The translations under genes and the position numbers were made by a program. A DNA stretch of 16,738 nucleotides, from contig HF991464.1 in assembly GCA_000433095.1 (NCBI GenBank), positions 945-17,682 on the forward strand. Direction: 5' to 3'. Source of the DNA: Clostridium sp. CAG:967 (GTDB taxonomy: Bacteria > Cyanobacteriota > Vampirovibrionia > Gastranaerophilales > Gastranaerophilaceae). The notes beneath the pieces were generated by a model. The model was not told the origin of the DNA. It saw only the letters and a program-made list of their open reading frames with translations, and did not search any database. This document shows positions 6,648-13,633 of this stretch, piece by piece; the stretch's first letter is position 1, and each line of letters starts with the position of its first letter.

Positions 6648-8629
6648 TTATTTCAGTTTTGTTTCTAGTAATTTTAAACGTGCATCCTGCTGTCTTACAA
6701 TATTTTCAAGTTCCTGAATTCTCCTGTCCTGTGCAGAAACTTTTGCATCAAGTTCCTTGATTGCATTGATGACTGCATAGAACATATCTTCCATGCGGAT
6801 TGATAAAAATCCGTCAGCACCTTTTTTTACTGCATCAGGGAAGATTTTCTGTAAATCCTGTGCGATTACACCGACACGTGGAGTTTTGCTTTCGTCTTGT
6901 TTAAATGTGTAGTTAAAGATTTTCAATTGACGGATTTTATCCAGTCCTGATGTATTTTCTTCACCTACATATTTCAAACGTCTGTCAGATGAAAAGAAAC
7001 TGTCGCTAGGATCACCTATGTTATCAAATTCTATTTGGTTATCAATATATTTTGTTCTAAAAGAACCGTATCTGGCATCTCTACCGCCGCTTTTCTTACG
7101 TGGCATCGTAATCAGGTCACCACGCACGACAAAGTCTGCATTGACAACTGCTAATGCATAATCCCCACGTTTATGAAGCTCCATAATACTGTTTACATCA
7201 GAATCATACCTTCCGTCAGGACGTTTAAAATGACCTGCTGTACCAAAGTATATACTTTCTGTTGAGGTATCACTTTTTTGTACAGGATCACTCGGTCCCG
7301 AATTTGCTCCAATACAGATTTTATTTGTACCTGTTACACCATTACAAGCATTAAAACCTATGGCTACATTATTCGTACCTCTTGCATGACTGATTACTCC
7401 AAGTGCAACTGAATTCTCGGCTGAAGAGATTGCCCCGTCGCCTATGGCTATTGCACCTTGACCTGTTGCGGATGTTGTTGATTGTTCTGCATTACTTCCT
7501 ATAGCTATGCTGCTTTCCCCGGAAGCATATACTTCTGTTCCGATAGCAATTGCATCATTTTCGCCTGTGTGTGCGCTTCTGCCTATTGCAACAGAGTTTG
7601 TGGAACCGGCTTCTGCATCATTGCCGATAGATATACCCGAATCATAGGATGCTTCTGCAGAGGTACCAACAGCTATAGCATTTCCACCACTTGAAGATGC
7701 ACTATAACCAAGTGCCAGTGATTTTTCAGCACTGGCTGTAGAAAGTGTACCTAATGACATTGCATACTCTTCTGTACTGCGTGAGCTTACACCAAGGGAA
7801 ACGGAATAGCCTTTGGTAGATTGTGCATTACCGCCTATAGCAAGACTTGATGAACCTGTTGCACGGGTACGGCTATCCATTGATGAACCTATTCCTCCGG
7901 GACCTATTGCTACTGAATTTGCGCCGTTAGATAATGCATAACCTATAGCAACAGCTCCGTTAGCTCCGGCTGTTGGCTGCTCTAATGCTCCGCCACCACC
8001 CAGTGCTATGGAACCTTTGCCTGATGCAGTGGCGCCATAACCTACTGCTGTGGAATTTTCTCCCCCAGCTTCAGTTAAATATCCGACGGCTACTGAAGAA
8101 GTATTTCCAGCTTTTGATGATTTACCAATAGCTATAGCATTTTCGTCAGTATCAGTAAGTGCGCCGATTGCTACAGCATTTGAACCAAGAGTGCCACCGG
8201 CATTCAACGAACCCAATAATACACTGTTATTCCTTAATCTTAGTAAACCCTGGTTGGTAGTGTCAAACTTGAATGCAATATGATCACCATGACCTTGACT
8301 ATTTGCATTAATAATTAATTTCGCAGGTTCATCAGTAGTCTCAAACTCCCGTTGACCGATCATTGCTGTCTGGTTGACACCTAAACCATAGTAGGCATCA
8401 GACAAATTTCCCTCAGAATATCTCCATGGAGATGACTGTTCGGTCTTGTTTCTTGTGGTCATTACGGGTGCCATGGCAGCCAATACGATACTCAAGATCA
8501 GCATTACAACCATCATCTCCGCTAACGTAAAACCGATTGATTTCTGTTTTAAAAACGGCTCAAGGAGTGCTTTTAGAGTGCCCCCCCCCCGAAATTATAA
8601 GCAGCTAAATCTTTTTTACTTCTTGACAT
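6648..8629 (-). CDS. Surface fibre: prepilin leader, YadA-type head repeats, S74 autochaperone; frame broken at a G10 tract
   Basis: The true start is ATG 8629 with GGAG 7 nt upstream. It reads MSRSKKDLAAYNF and then enters ten G (8581-8590), after which the frame stops (8573-8575). With 8 or 11 G it would join the long frame TLKALLEPFLKQKSIG|FTLAEMMVVM. That is a class III prepilin leader with Gly(-1), Phe(+1) and Glu(+5) and one transmembrane helix. In the 622 residues from the internal Met at 8516, about 20 YadA-type head repeats ([SA]xAIG, 14-residue spacing) span about 114-403. A peptidase S74 chaperone starts at SDRRLK (510-515) and runs through GVIAQDLQKIFP to about 590. A coiled coil follows to 622. 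S74 domains normally trimerise fibres and cut themselves off before that Ser. The protein is probably exported by type IV pilus or type II secretion machinery. The family is clear, the expression state is not. Confidence 0.85.
8581..8590 (-). repeat. Homopolymeric G10 tract, probable phase-variation switch
   Basis: Ten consecutive C on the plus strand (G on the coding strand) lie 37 nt into the fibre gene. At this length the frame is OFF; 8 or 11 G restores it. A tract this long in AT-rich DNA is the usual substrate of slipped-strand mispairing, but an assembly error of one or two bases would look the same. Confidence 0.7.
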
Positions 8630-8661
8630 TCTTTCACTCCTGATTAATTACTTACTTTTTC

Positions 8662-8689
8662 ATTATAAAGCCTTTTTCTACTTTTTCAA
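8662..8689 (-). promoter_or_regulatory. Promoter of the fibre gene
   Basis: Minus strand TTGAAA (8689-8684), a 16-bp spacer and a perfect TATAAT (8667-8662) predict a start near 8655 and a leader of about 26 nt that includes the GGAG ribosome site. It lies downstream of the pgk terminator, so the fibre gene is transcribed on its own. Confidence 0.6.
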
Positions 8690-8746
8690 GAGATGCCGGA
8701 CTTCACAACAATAAAAAAGACCTGTTGAAAAAGGAAACTTTACAAC

Positions 8747-8780
8747 AAAAAAATACACCTGTTTAATAACAGGTGTATTT
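8747..8780 (-). terminator. Rho-independent terminator of pgk
   Basis: Perfect 13-bp stem AAATACACCTGTT (8751-8763) and AACAGGTGTATTT (8768-8780) with a 4-nt loop. On the minus strand it is followed by seven T. It lies 18 nt past the pgk stop. Confidence 0.92.
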
Positions 8781-8798
8781 TGAATTTTTCATTAATTT

Positions 8799-10001
8799 TT
8801 ACTTGTCATCTAAAGCTGCTACACCCGGTAACACTTTACCTTCGATGAATTCAAGAGAAGCTCCGCCGCCTGTTGAAACGTGTGTAAAATCTTCTGCTTT
8901 GAAGAATTTTTTAGCAGCAGATACAGAATCACCACCGCCGATAACAGAAGTTGCACCGTTTTTAGTAGCTTCAACTACAGCTTCCAATACAGCTTTTGTA
9001 CCTTCTGCAAATTTAGGATTTTCAAATGCGCCTACAGGTCCGTTCATCAAAATTGTTTTAGAATTTTTGATAACGTCTGCAAATGCTTTTCTTGAGTCAG
9101 GGCCTGCATCTACGCCTTCAAATCCGTCAGGAATTTCGTTAATTGCAACAAATTTGTTTGTTCCGTTTCCTGAGAAGTCATCTGCTGCAAGAACATCTGT
9201 AGCCATAATGATTTTTACACCTTTATCAGCTGCTTTCTTTTCAATAGCTTTTGCAACATCCATTTGATCGTCTTCACAAATTGAGTTACCGATTTTACCA
9301 CCGTTAGCTTTTACAAATGTATAAGCCATACCGCCGCCGATAATCAAATTGTCAACTTTATCAATAAGGTTTTCTAAAACACCGATTTTAGAAGAAACTT
9401 TAGCACCGCCTACAATAGCTGTGAACGGTCTTTGAGGATTATCAAGAGCTTGTGACAGGCATCTGATTTCTTTTTCCATTAACAAGCCTGAAACAGCAGG
9501 TTTTAAAACTTTAGCCAATTTAGCTGTTGAAGTGTGGTTTCTGTGAGCTGCACCAAAAGCATCGTTTACATAGAAATCACCGAGTTTAGCCAATTCATTA
9601 GCAAAAGTCATATCATCATCTTTTGCTTCTTCAGCTTTGTAGTAACGGATGTTTTCCAATAATGCAACCTGACCGTCTTTTAAGCTTTCCAATTCTTTAT
9701 CTGCACCTTCGCCTACAGGTGATTTTACAAATAAAACATCTTCACCCAAAACTTTAGACATATGTTTTGCAACAGGTTCTAAAGAAAATTCAGGGTTCCA
9801 TTCGCCTTTTGGTCTGCCTAAGTGCGCCATTAATATAATTTTAGCTCCTTTTTCCTGTAAAGCTCTTACTGTAGGAATAATAGCCTGAATTCTTGTATCA
9901 TCGGTAACGTTTTTGTCTGCATCTAAAGGTACGTTTACGTCAACTCTTACAAGAGCACGTTTTCCTTTAACATCACCTAAGTCTTTAATGGATTTTTTCA
10001 T
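8799..10001 (-). CDS. pgk: Phosphoglycerate kinase
   Basis: A 400-residue enzyme of normal length. It transfers a phosphate from 1,3-bisphosphoglycerate to ADP, giving 3-phosphoglycerate and ATP, in cytoplasmic glycolysis. The family blocks are in order: KRALVRVDVNVPL (14-26), DDTRIQAIIPTV (34-45), HLGRPKG (60-66), NDAFGAAHRNHTS (145-157), GGAKVSSKIGVLENL, MNGPVGAFENPKF, and the nucleotide-binding GGGDS and STGGGASLEFIEGKVLPG near the C-terminus. AGGAGAG precedes the ATG by a normal distance. It is monocistronic here, with a strong terminator, and the usual gap/tpi neighbours are absent. Confidence 0.98.
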   Translation of the reverse strand: MKKSIKDLGDVKGKRALVRVDVNVPLDADKNVTDDTRIQAIIPTVRALQEKGAKIILMAHLGRPKGEWNPEFSLEPVAKHMSKVLGEDVLFVKSPVGEGADKELESLKDGQVALLENIRYYKAEEAKDDDMTFANELAKLGDFYVNDAFGAAHRNHTSTAKLAKVLKPAVSGLLMEKEIRCLSQALDNPQRPFTAIVGGAKVSSKIGVLENLIDKVDNLIIGGGMAYTFVKANGGKIGNSICEDDQMDVAKAIEKKAADKGVKIIMATDVLAADDFSGNGTNKFVAINEIPDGFEGVDAGPDSRKAFADVIKNSKTILMNGPVGAFENPKFAEGTKAVLEAVVEATKNGATSVIGGGDSVSAAKKFFKAEDFTHVSTGGGASLEFIEGKVLPGVAALDDK

Positions 10002-10134
10002 AATTTTCTCTCCTTTTTAAAATGAAATATTCATTGCAAAATCATCATACAAAAAACATGAAATTAATCCAAGTAACCAATTAAAAATTTTATCTTTCAT
10101 TTTAATCTTAAATCACTAAAGAAAGGATTTACTT

Positions 10135-10602
10135 ATGAAGAAAAAAATATTTGGTGTGCTTGTTGTAATAACAGCTTTTGCAGCGGGTTATTCAATCAAT
10201 AACATCGCTGTTTCGGGGACAAACCCTGACTATAAAGTTGCTATTGTGGACATTCAAAAAATTGTATCTAATTCATCTGAAATTAAAGCTTTGAAAACTG
10301 ATCAGGAAAAACAGGTTCAGGCGATGCAGGCAACAATTGACAAGGCAAGAGCAGAAATTTCCAAAGAGAAAGACCCTGCTAAAATTGCTCAGTTGGAAGA
10401 AAAATACAGAAATGAAATTAATCAGCAAAAGCTTGCACTTGATACATCTTACAACAGCAAATTAACAGCTATAGATAATAAGATTAAAACTGCGGTAGTA
10501 GAAAAAGCACGCAGCATGAACTACAATATTGTACTGCCCAAAAACACTGTTTTATATGGCGGAGATGATATAACCGATCAGGTTTCAACAATAATTAAAT
10601 AG
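10135..10602 (+). CDS. Skp/OmpH-family periplasmic chaperone-like protein
   Basis: A 155-residue protein. Residues 1-20 (MKKKIFGVLVVITAFAAGYS) are a signal peptide or N-terminal anchor with a Lys start and hydrophobic core. The Skp/OmpH head strand YKVAIVDIQKIVSNS (33-47) follows, then a long Lys/Gln/Glu-rich coiled coil (about 48-115), then the returning head segment SMNYNIVLPKNTVLYGGDDITD. Skp-type proteins form trimers that hold unfolded outer-membrane proteins in the periplasm. The length is as in the family. GAAAGGA precedes the ATG. It is convergent with the next gene, with a 12-bp gap. The usual neighbour bamA is absent, so the role in outer-membrane assembly is inferred from the family only. 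Confidence 0.85.
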   Translation: MKKKIFGVLVVITAFAAGYSINNIAVSGTNPDYKVAIVDIQKIVSNSSEIKALKTDQEKQVQAMQATIDKARAEISKEKDPAKIAQLEEKYRNEINQQKLALDTSYNSKLTAIDNKIKTAVVEKARSMNYNIVLPKNTVLYGGDDITDQVSTIIK

Positions 10603-10614
10603 ATTTATCAGCCG

Positions 10615-11055
10615 TTATAATCGAAGAATATTAATCATTATGGAGTTTCCGGTTTTGTAATTTTCTTTCCAAACCTGACGGCTGATTTGTTTTTTTTGTT
10701 TGTCAATATTATACAATTCGTTATCAAATAATTGTTTGGATTTAACATTTTCATAGCACGCAGATTTGAACTCATCATTCATAAATTCACACTCGGCAAG
10801 AGCATCTTCAAAATCCGCACGTCTTTTTGCCCAATAATTATAAATCTCCTGAGTTGCTTTTGTACCGTCAGGCCAGAACCATTTTATATCTTTGTATTGC
10901 GCATCTTCCAAACCCAAAGGACATAAATCATTCCAAACAGGACGTTCCGAAGCCTTAGGCATATTTATGATTTCAGATGCTGACACTGAACTAATACAAA
11001 AACCCAAGATCAAAAGAAGATTTATTAAATTTTTTGTTTTAAAAAAATTATACAT
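10615..11055 (-). CDS. Secreted protein of unknown function
   Basis: A 146-residue protein with a clear signal peptide: MYNFFKTKNL, then a hydrophobic core (INLLLILGFCISS), and a probable cut after Ala26 (SVSA|SEI). The mature part has three cysteines (45, 89, 100). It has an aromatic-rich segment DIKWFWPDG (56-64) and a helical, charged middle (about 66-120). I do not recognise a family. The only cysteine in the hydrophobic core (20) is not in a convincing lipobox, so it is probably periplasmic rather than a lipoprotein. AGGA stands close before the ATG. It is divergent from uvrC with a 74-bp gap. Confidence 0.7.
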   Translation of the reverse strand: MYNFFKTKNLINLLLILGFCISSVSASEIINMPKASERPVWNDLCPLGLEDAQYKDIKWFWPDGTKATQEIYNYWAKRRADFEDALAECEFMNDEFKSACYENVKSKQLFDNELYNIDKQKKQISRQVWKENYKTGNSIMINILRL

Positions 11056-11093
11056 ATAATCCTATTTATTATTATAATGTATTATAAGATTTT

Positions 11094-11122
11094 TTCAACC
11101 TCTACAGGTTATATGCTATAAT
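11094..11122 (+). promoter_or_regulatory. Promoter of uvrC, leaderless type
   Basis: TTCAAC (11094-11099), a 17-bp spacer and a perfect TATAAT (11117-11122) with extended TG (TGCTATAAT). It ends 7 nt before the ATG at 11130. The transcript would begin at or beside the start codon. The earlier ATG at 11121 lies inside the -10 box and cannot be the start of this transcript. Confidence 0.65.
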
Positions 11123-11129
11123 GGAATTG

Positions 11130-12794
11130 ATGAACGAGAATTTAAAACAAACACTAAAACTGCTTCCGTCGCTTCCCGGATGTTATATTTACTACAACAA
11201 AGACGGGGAGATAATTTATGTCGGCAAAGCGAAAATTCTCAAGCGGCGTGTAATGAGCTACTTTAACAGAAAACATGACAGCGTTAAAGTAGAAGTTCTT
11301 GTGTCGCAAATCGAACGAATGGAATATATAATAACCAATACAGAAGTTGAGGCTTTAATTCTCGAAAGCCATTTAATTAAAAAACACAAACCCCGTTATA
11401 ATGTATTATTAAAAGATGACAAAAAATATCCTTACTTTTTGATTACGGATGAGGATTTCCCAAGAATTACAATCGTTCGCAAAAAAAACATGAACCCTGA
11501 GAAGGGAAGATATTACGGACCGTACACTGATGTACGTGCAATGCATGCGACACTGGACTTTTTAAAGAAGATTTTTCCCCTGAAACAGTGCAAATCCCCG
11601 AAATTCAAAGACCGTCCATGCCTGTATTACCATATTGGAAGATGCATGGCACCATGTCAAAATCTTGTATCTTCTGAAGAATATAAAAACATTGTGCGAC
11701 AGGCAGAATTATTTTTATCGGGAAAACAGTCCGAATTAATGAAACAGCTTAAAGAACAGATGCAGAAATACTCTGAAAGCTTGCAGTTTGAAAAAGCCGC
11801 AAAACTCCGTGACAGTTATAATGACTTGCAAAAAACTCTGGAAAAACAAAAAGTTGTTTACGAAAATACCAAATTAAATGAAGATGTAATCTCTCTTATG
11901 GCAGATGAGGGAATTTTTGCCATTGTAATTCTTATGATTAGAGAGGGAAGGTTAATTGATAAAAAAGATTTTGTTTACGAAGTCGAAGAAGACGACAGAA
12001 CAGAATTTTTCGAAACTTTCTTCAAAGAATACTACAGCACATTAAAACTTGAATATCCTGACAAAATTGTTTCAAATGAGCTTGAGGCAATAGGTGAAAA
12101 AGATTTATATGAGGAATGGCTTGAAATTCTGGCGCAAAAGAAAATCAAGATCAGTTACGGCAAATCAGCTCAGGGCAAAGAACTCCAAATGCTTGCGGAT
12201 AAAAATGCGAAAGTTGTTCTGGACAATGCAAAACTTTCAAAAATGTCCAAAATAAGAGATGACTTTAATGAAATCGGCTCGTACCTGGCTGAAAAACTTG
12301 AACTGAAAAACTTTCCATACAGAATGGAATGCTATGATATTTCACATATTCAGGGAACTAATACCGTTGCATCAATGGTAACATTCATAAACGGAGTTCC
12401 TAAAAAGTCAGAATACAGGAAATTCAAAGTAAAAATGACCGAAGGAAAACCTGACGATTTTCTTTCAATGAAAGAAGTTTTAACCCGCCGATTGAACAGG
12501 CTCGGAGAAGAAAAATGGGCTAAACCCGATTTAATTATCATAGATGGAGGAAAAGGCCAGCTTTCAAGTGTAATGCAAATTATTGAAGACTTGGGTGTTT
12601 CAGGAATTGACGTAGTCAGCCTTGCAAAAAAACACGAAGAAGTTTTCCTGCCAAAACAATCAAAACCTGTTATTTTACCAAGAAATTCAAGCGCATTATT
12701 CCTTTTCCAGAGAATAAGAGATGAAGCTCACAGATTTGCCATTACCTATCACAGAAAACTACGTTCAAAATCAATGATTGAGAAGAAAAACTAA
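11130..12794 (+). CDS. uvrC: UvrC nucleotide-excision nuclease, lacking the C-terminal HhH domain
   Basis: A 554-residue UvrC, the nuclease that cuts on both sides of a DNA lesion marked by UvrA and UvrB. The GIY-YIG nuclease is at the N-terminus (GCYIYY 17-22, IIYVGKAK 28-35). Four cysteines (154, 164, 172, 176) match the UvrC iron-sulphur site. The UVR motif that binds UvrB is at about 202-236. The RNase-H-like nuclease keeps its DDH residues: Asp403 (CYDISH), Asp472 (IDGGKGQ) and His534 (DEAHRFA). The protein stops at HRKLRSKSMIEKKN, just where the tandem helix-hairpin-helix domain should begin, about 50-60 residues short of usual. No HhH remnant follows in any frame. I start at ATG 11130 (MNENLKQTLK), which fits the family and the leaderless promoter. 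The stop overlaps the convergent gene by 4 bp. Confidence 0.95.
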   Translation: MNENLKQTLKLLPSLPGCYIYYNKDGEIIYVGKAKILKRRVMSYFNRKHDSVKVEVLVSQIERMEYIITNTEVEALILESHLIKKHKPRYNVLLKDDKKYPYFLITDEDFPRITIVRKKNMNPEKGRYYGPYTDVRAMHATLDFLKKIFPLKQCKSPKFKDRPCLYYHIGRCMAPCQNLVSSEEYKNIVRQAELFLSGKQSELMKQLKEQMQKYSESLQFEKAAKLRDSYNDLQKTLEKQKVVYENTKLNEDVISLMADEGIFAIVILMIREGRLIDKKDFVYEVEEDDRTEFFETFFKEYYSTLKLEYPDKIVSNELEAIGEKDLYEEWLEILAQKKIKISYGKSAQGKELQMLADKNAKVVLDNAKLSKMSKIRDDFNEIGSYLAEKLELKNFPYRMECYDISHIQGTNTVASMVTFINGVPKKSEYRKFKVKMTEGKPDDFLSMKEVLTRRLNRLGEEKWAKPDLIIIDGGKGQLSSVMQIIEDLGVSGIDVVSLAKKHEEVFLPKQSKPVILPRNSSALFLFQRIRDEAHRFAITYHRKLRSKSMIEKKN

Positions 12795-13126
12795 TCTTCT
12801 TTTACTTTGCCTCTGTTTTTCACTGCATTATTCCAGGTTTCTTGCAGTTGTGTAAGAGTATTAGCTTTATTAAACCACCTTAAAACATAACGTTCGTCCG
12901 GTCCCAGTCCGCCGTTTAACTTTTGCCCCGTCCTGATGTCAAATTCAGCATCAGCCATTGCCAAATCCACAATAACATGCGGTGAACTGTTTTTTGAAGG
13001 CTCCATAATCAGTTTAAGATTGTTATATCTTTCAACTCTCAGGTTTCCCTGATTGTGAGCATCCGATTGGAGCTCAATTATCAGAGTTTTAAGCTCCCCT
13101 GCCAACTCGTTTAACGTCTTTGCCAT
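12791..13126 (-). CDS. Unknown protein, shorter member of a tandem paralogous pair
   Basis: A 111-residue soluble protein without signal or membrane segment. It is homologous to the product of the gene just upstream. Over about 84 aligned residues roughly 31 are identical, including YNNLK, the SPH after a Met-acid-Pro segment, KLxG and DERxVLxW. The conserved core covers nearly the whole protein (about 13-97), so this is the minimal form of the fold. The family is unknown to me. AAGGA stands upstream of the ATG. The start lies inside the upstream paralogue (38-bp overlap), so translation is probably coupled. It is the last gene of the stator operon and its stop overlaps the convergent uvrC stop by 4 bp. 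Confidence 0.75.
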   Translation of the reverse strand: MAKTLNELAGELKTLIIELQSDAHNQGNLRVERYNNLKLIMEPSKNSSPHVIVDLAMADAEFDIRTGQKLNGGLGPDERYVLRWFNKANTLTQLQETWNNAVKNRGKVKED

Positions 13127-13595
13127 ATCGTTTCATCCTTAATCTTGCTTCAAAGGCTTTTAACTTATGACGAACACCTGAACCCGTTACAGATTCCGCT
13201 GCTTCCTGTATTTCAGCCTTTGTAATTTCTAAATTTTCTTCGGTTTTCTTTTCGTTTTTAACCTGCTGGGTAAGAATTTCATTTGATTTTGTAATATATA
13301 CCCAGTGTTTTCTCAATTCTCCGTTTATATTAGGTCTGTTTGCCCACATTAGAACAAACCTCTCATCCGAACCCATACTGCCATCTAACTTTTCTACGGG
13401 ATCAATTGCATAACAAACGGCAGATATGTTTACTGAAACCCAAAAGTGAGGAGTTGAAGTCTTTTTAGGATCCATAAAAAATTTTAAATTATTATATTTT
13501 TGTTCAACTTTTCCATGCGTGTTATAAGAATCAGTTTGCACGTTAATCAAATACTCTCTTAAACTGTTTTCAAATACACGTATAGATTCAGGCAT
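13089..13595 (-). CDS. Unknown protein, longer member of a tandem paralogous pair with basic tail
   Basis: A 168-residue protein. Residues about 11-95 share the fold of the downstream paralogue (QKYNNLKFFMDPKKTSTPH, then KLDGSMGSDERFVLMW). After that comes an extra charged helical stretch (about 104-140) and a strongly basic end, ARLRMKRYGKDVKRVGRGA, that could bind nucleic acid or acidic lipid (speculation). There is no signal peptide, so it is cytoplasmic. AGGAG precedes the ATG. It lies 38 bp behind the UPF0210 gene in the same orientation and overlaps its paralogue by 38 bp. I do not recognise the family. The pair most likely arose by tandem duplication, after which one copy gained or lost the tail. 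Confidence 0.75.
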   Translation of the reverse strand: MPESIRVFENSLREYLINVQTDSYNTHGKVEQKYNNLKFFMDPKKTSTPHFWVSVNISAVCYAIDPVEKLDGSMGSDERFVLMWANRPNINGELRKHWVYITKSNEILTQQVKNEKKTEENLEITKAEIQEAAESVTGSGVRHKLKAFEARLRMKRYGKDVKRVGRGA

Positions 13596-13633
13596 ATCTT
13601 AACTCCTAATAATATTATAATTCATCTTTCATC

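Noticed and set aside
7482..7694. Small plus-strand frames inside the fibre gene (also 8050-8283, 8446-8643)
   Set aside because: Antisense shadows of the repetitive fibre coding sequence without start signals.
7200..8200. Regular short DNA repeats that might look like a CRISPR or tandem array
   Set aside because: They are about 42-nt coding repeats of the YadA-type head ([SA]xAIG every 14 residues), with no identical direct repeats and spacers.
8773..9267. Long plus-strand open frame (164 codons) opposite pgk
   Set aside because: Mirror frame of a highly conserved gene; Pro/Ser/Ala-rich nonsense composition and no ribosome site.
11121..11129. ATG at 11121 as the uvrC start
   Set aside because: The codon overlaps the TATAAT -10 box, so it would not be in the mRNA from that promoter; MNENLKQTL fits other UvrC starts better.
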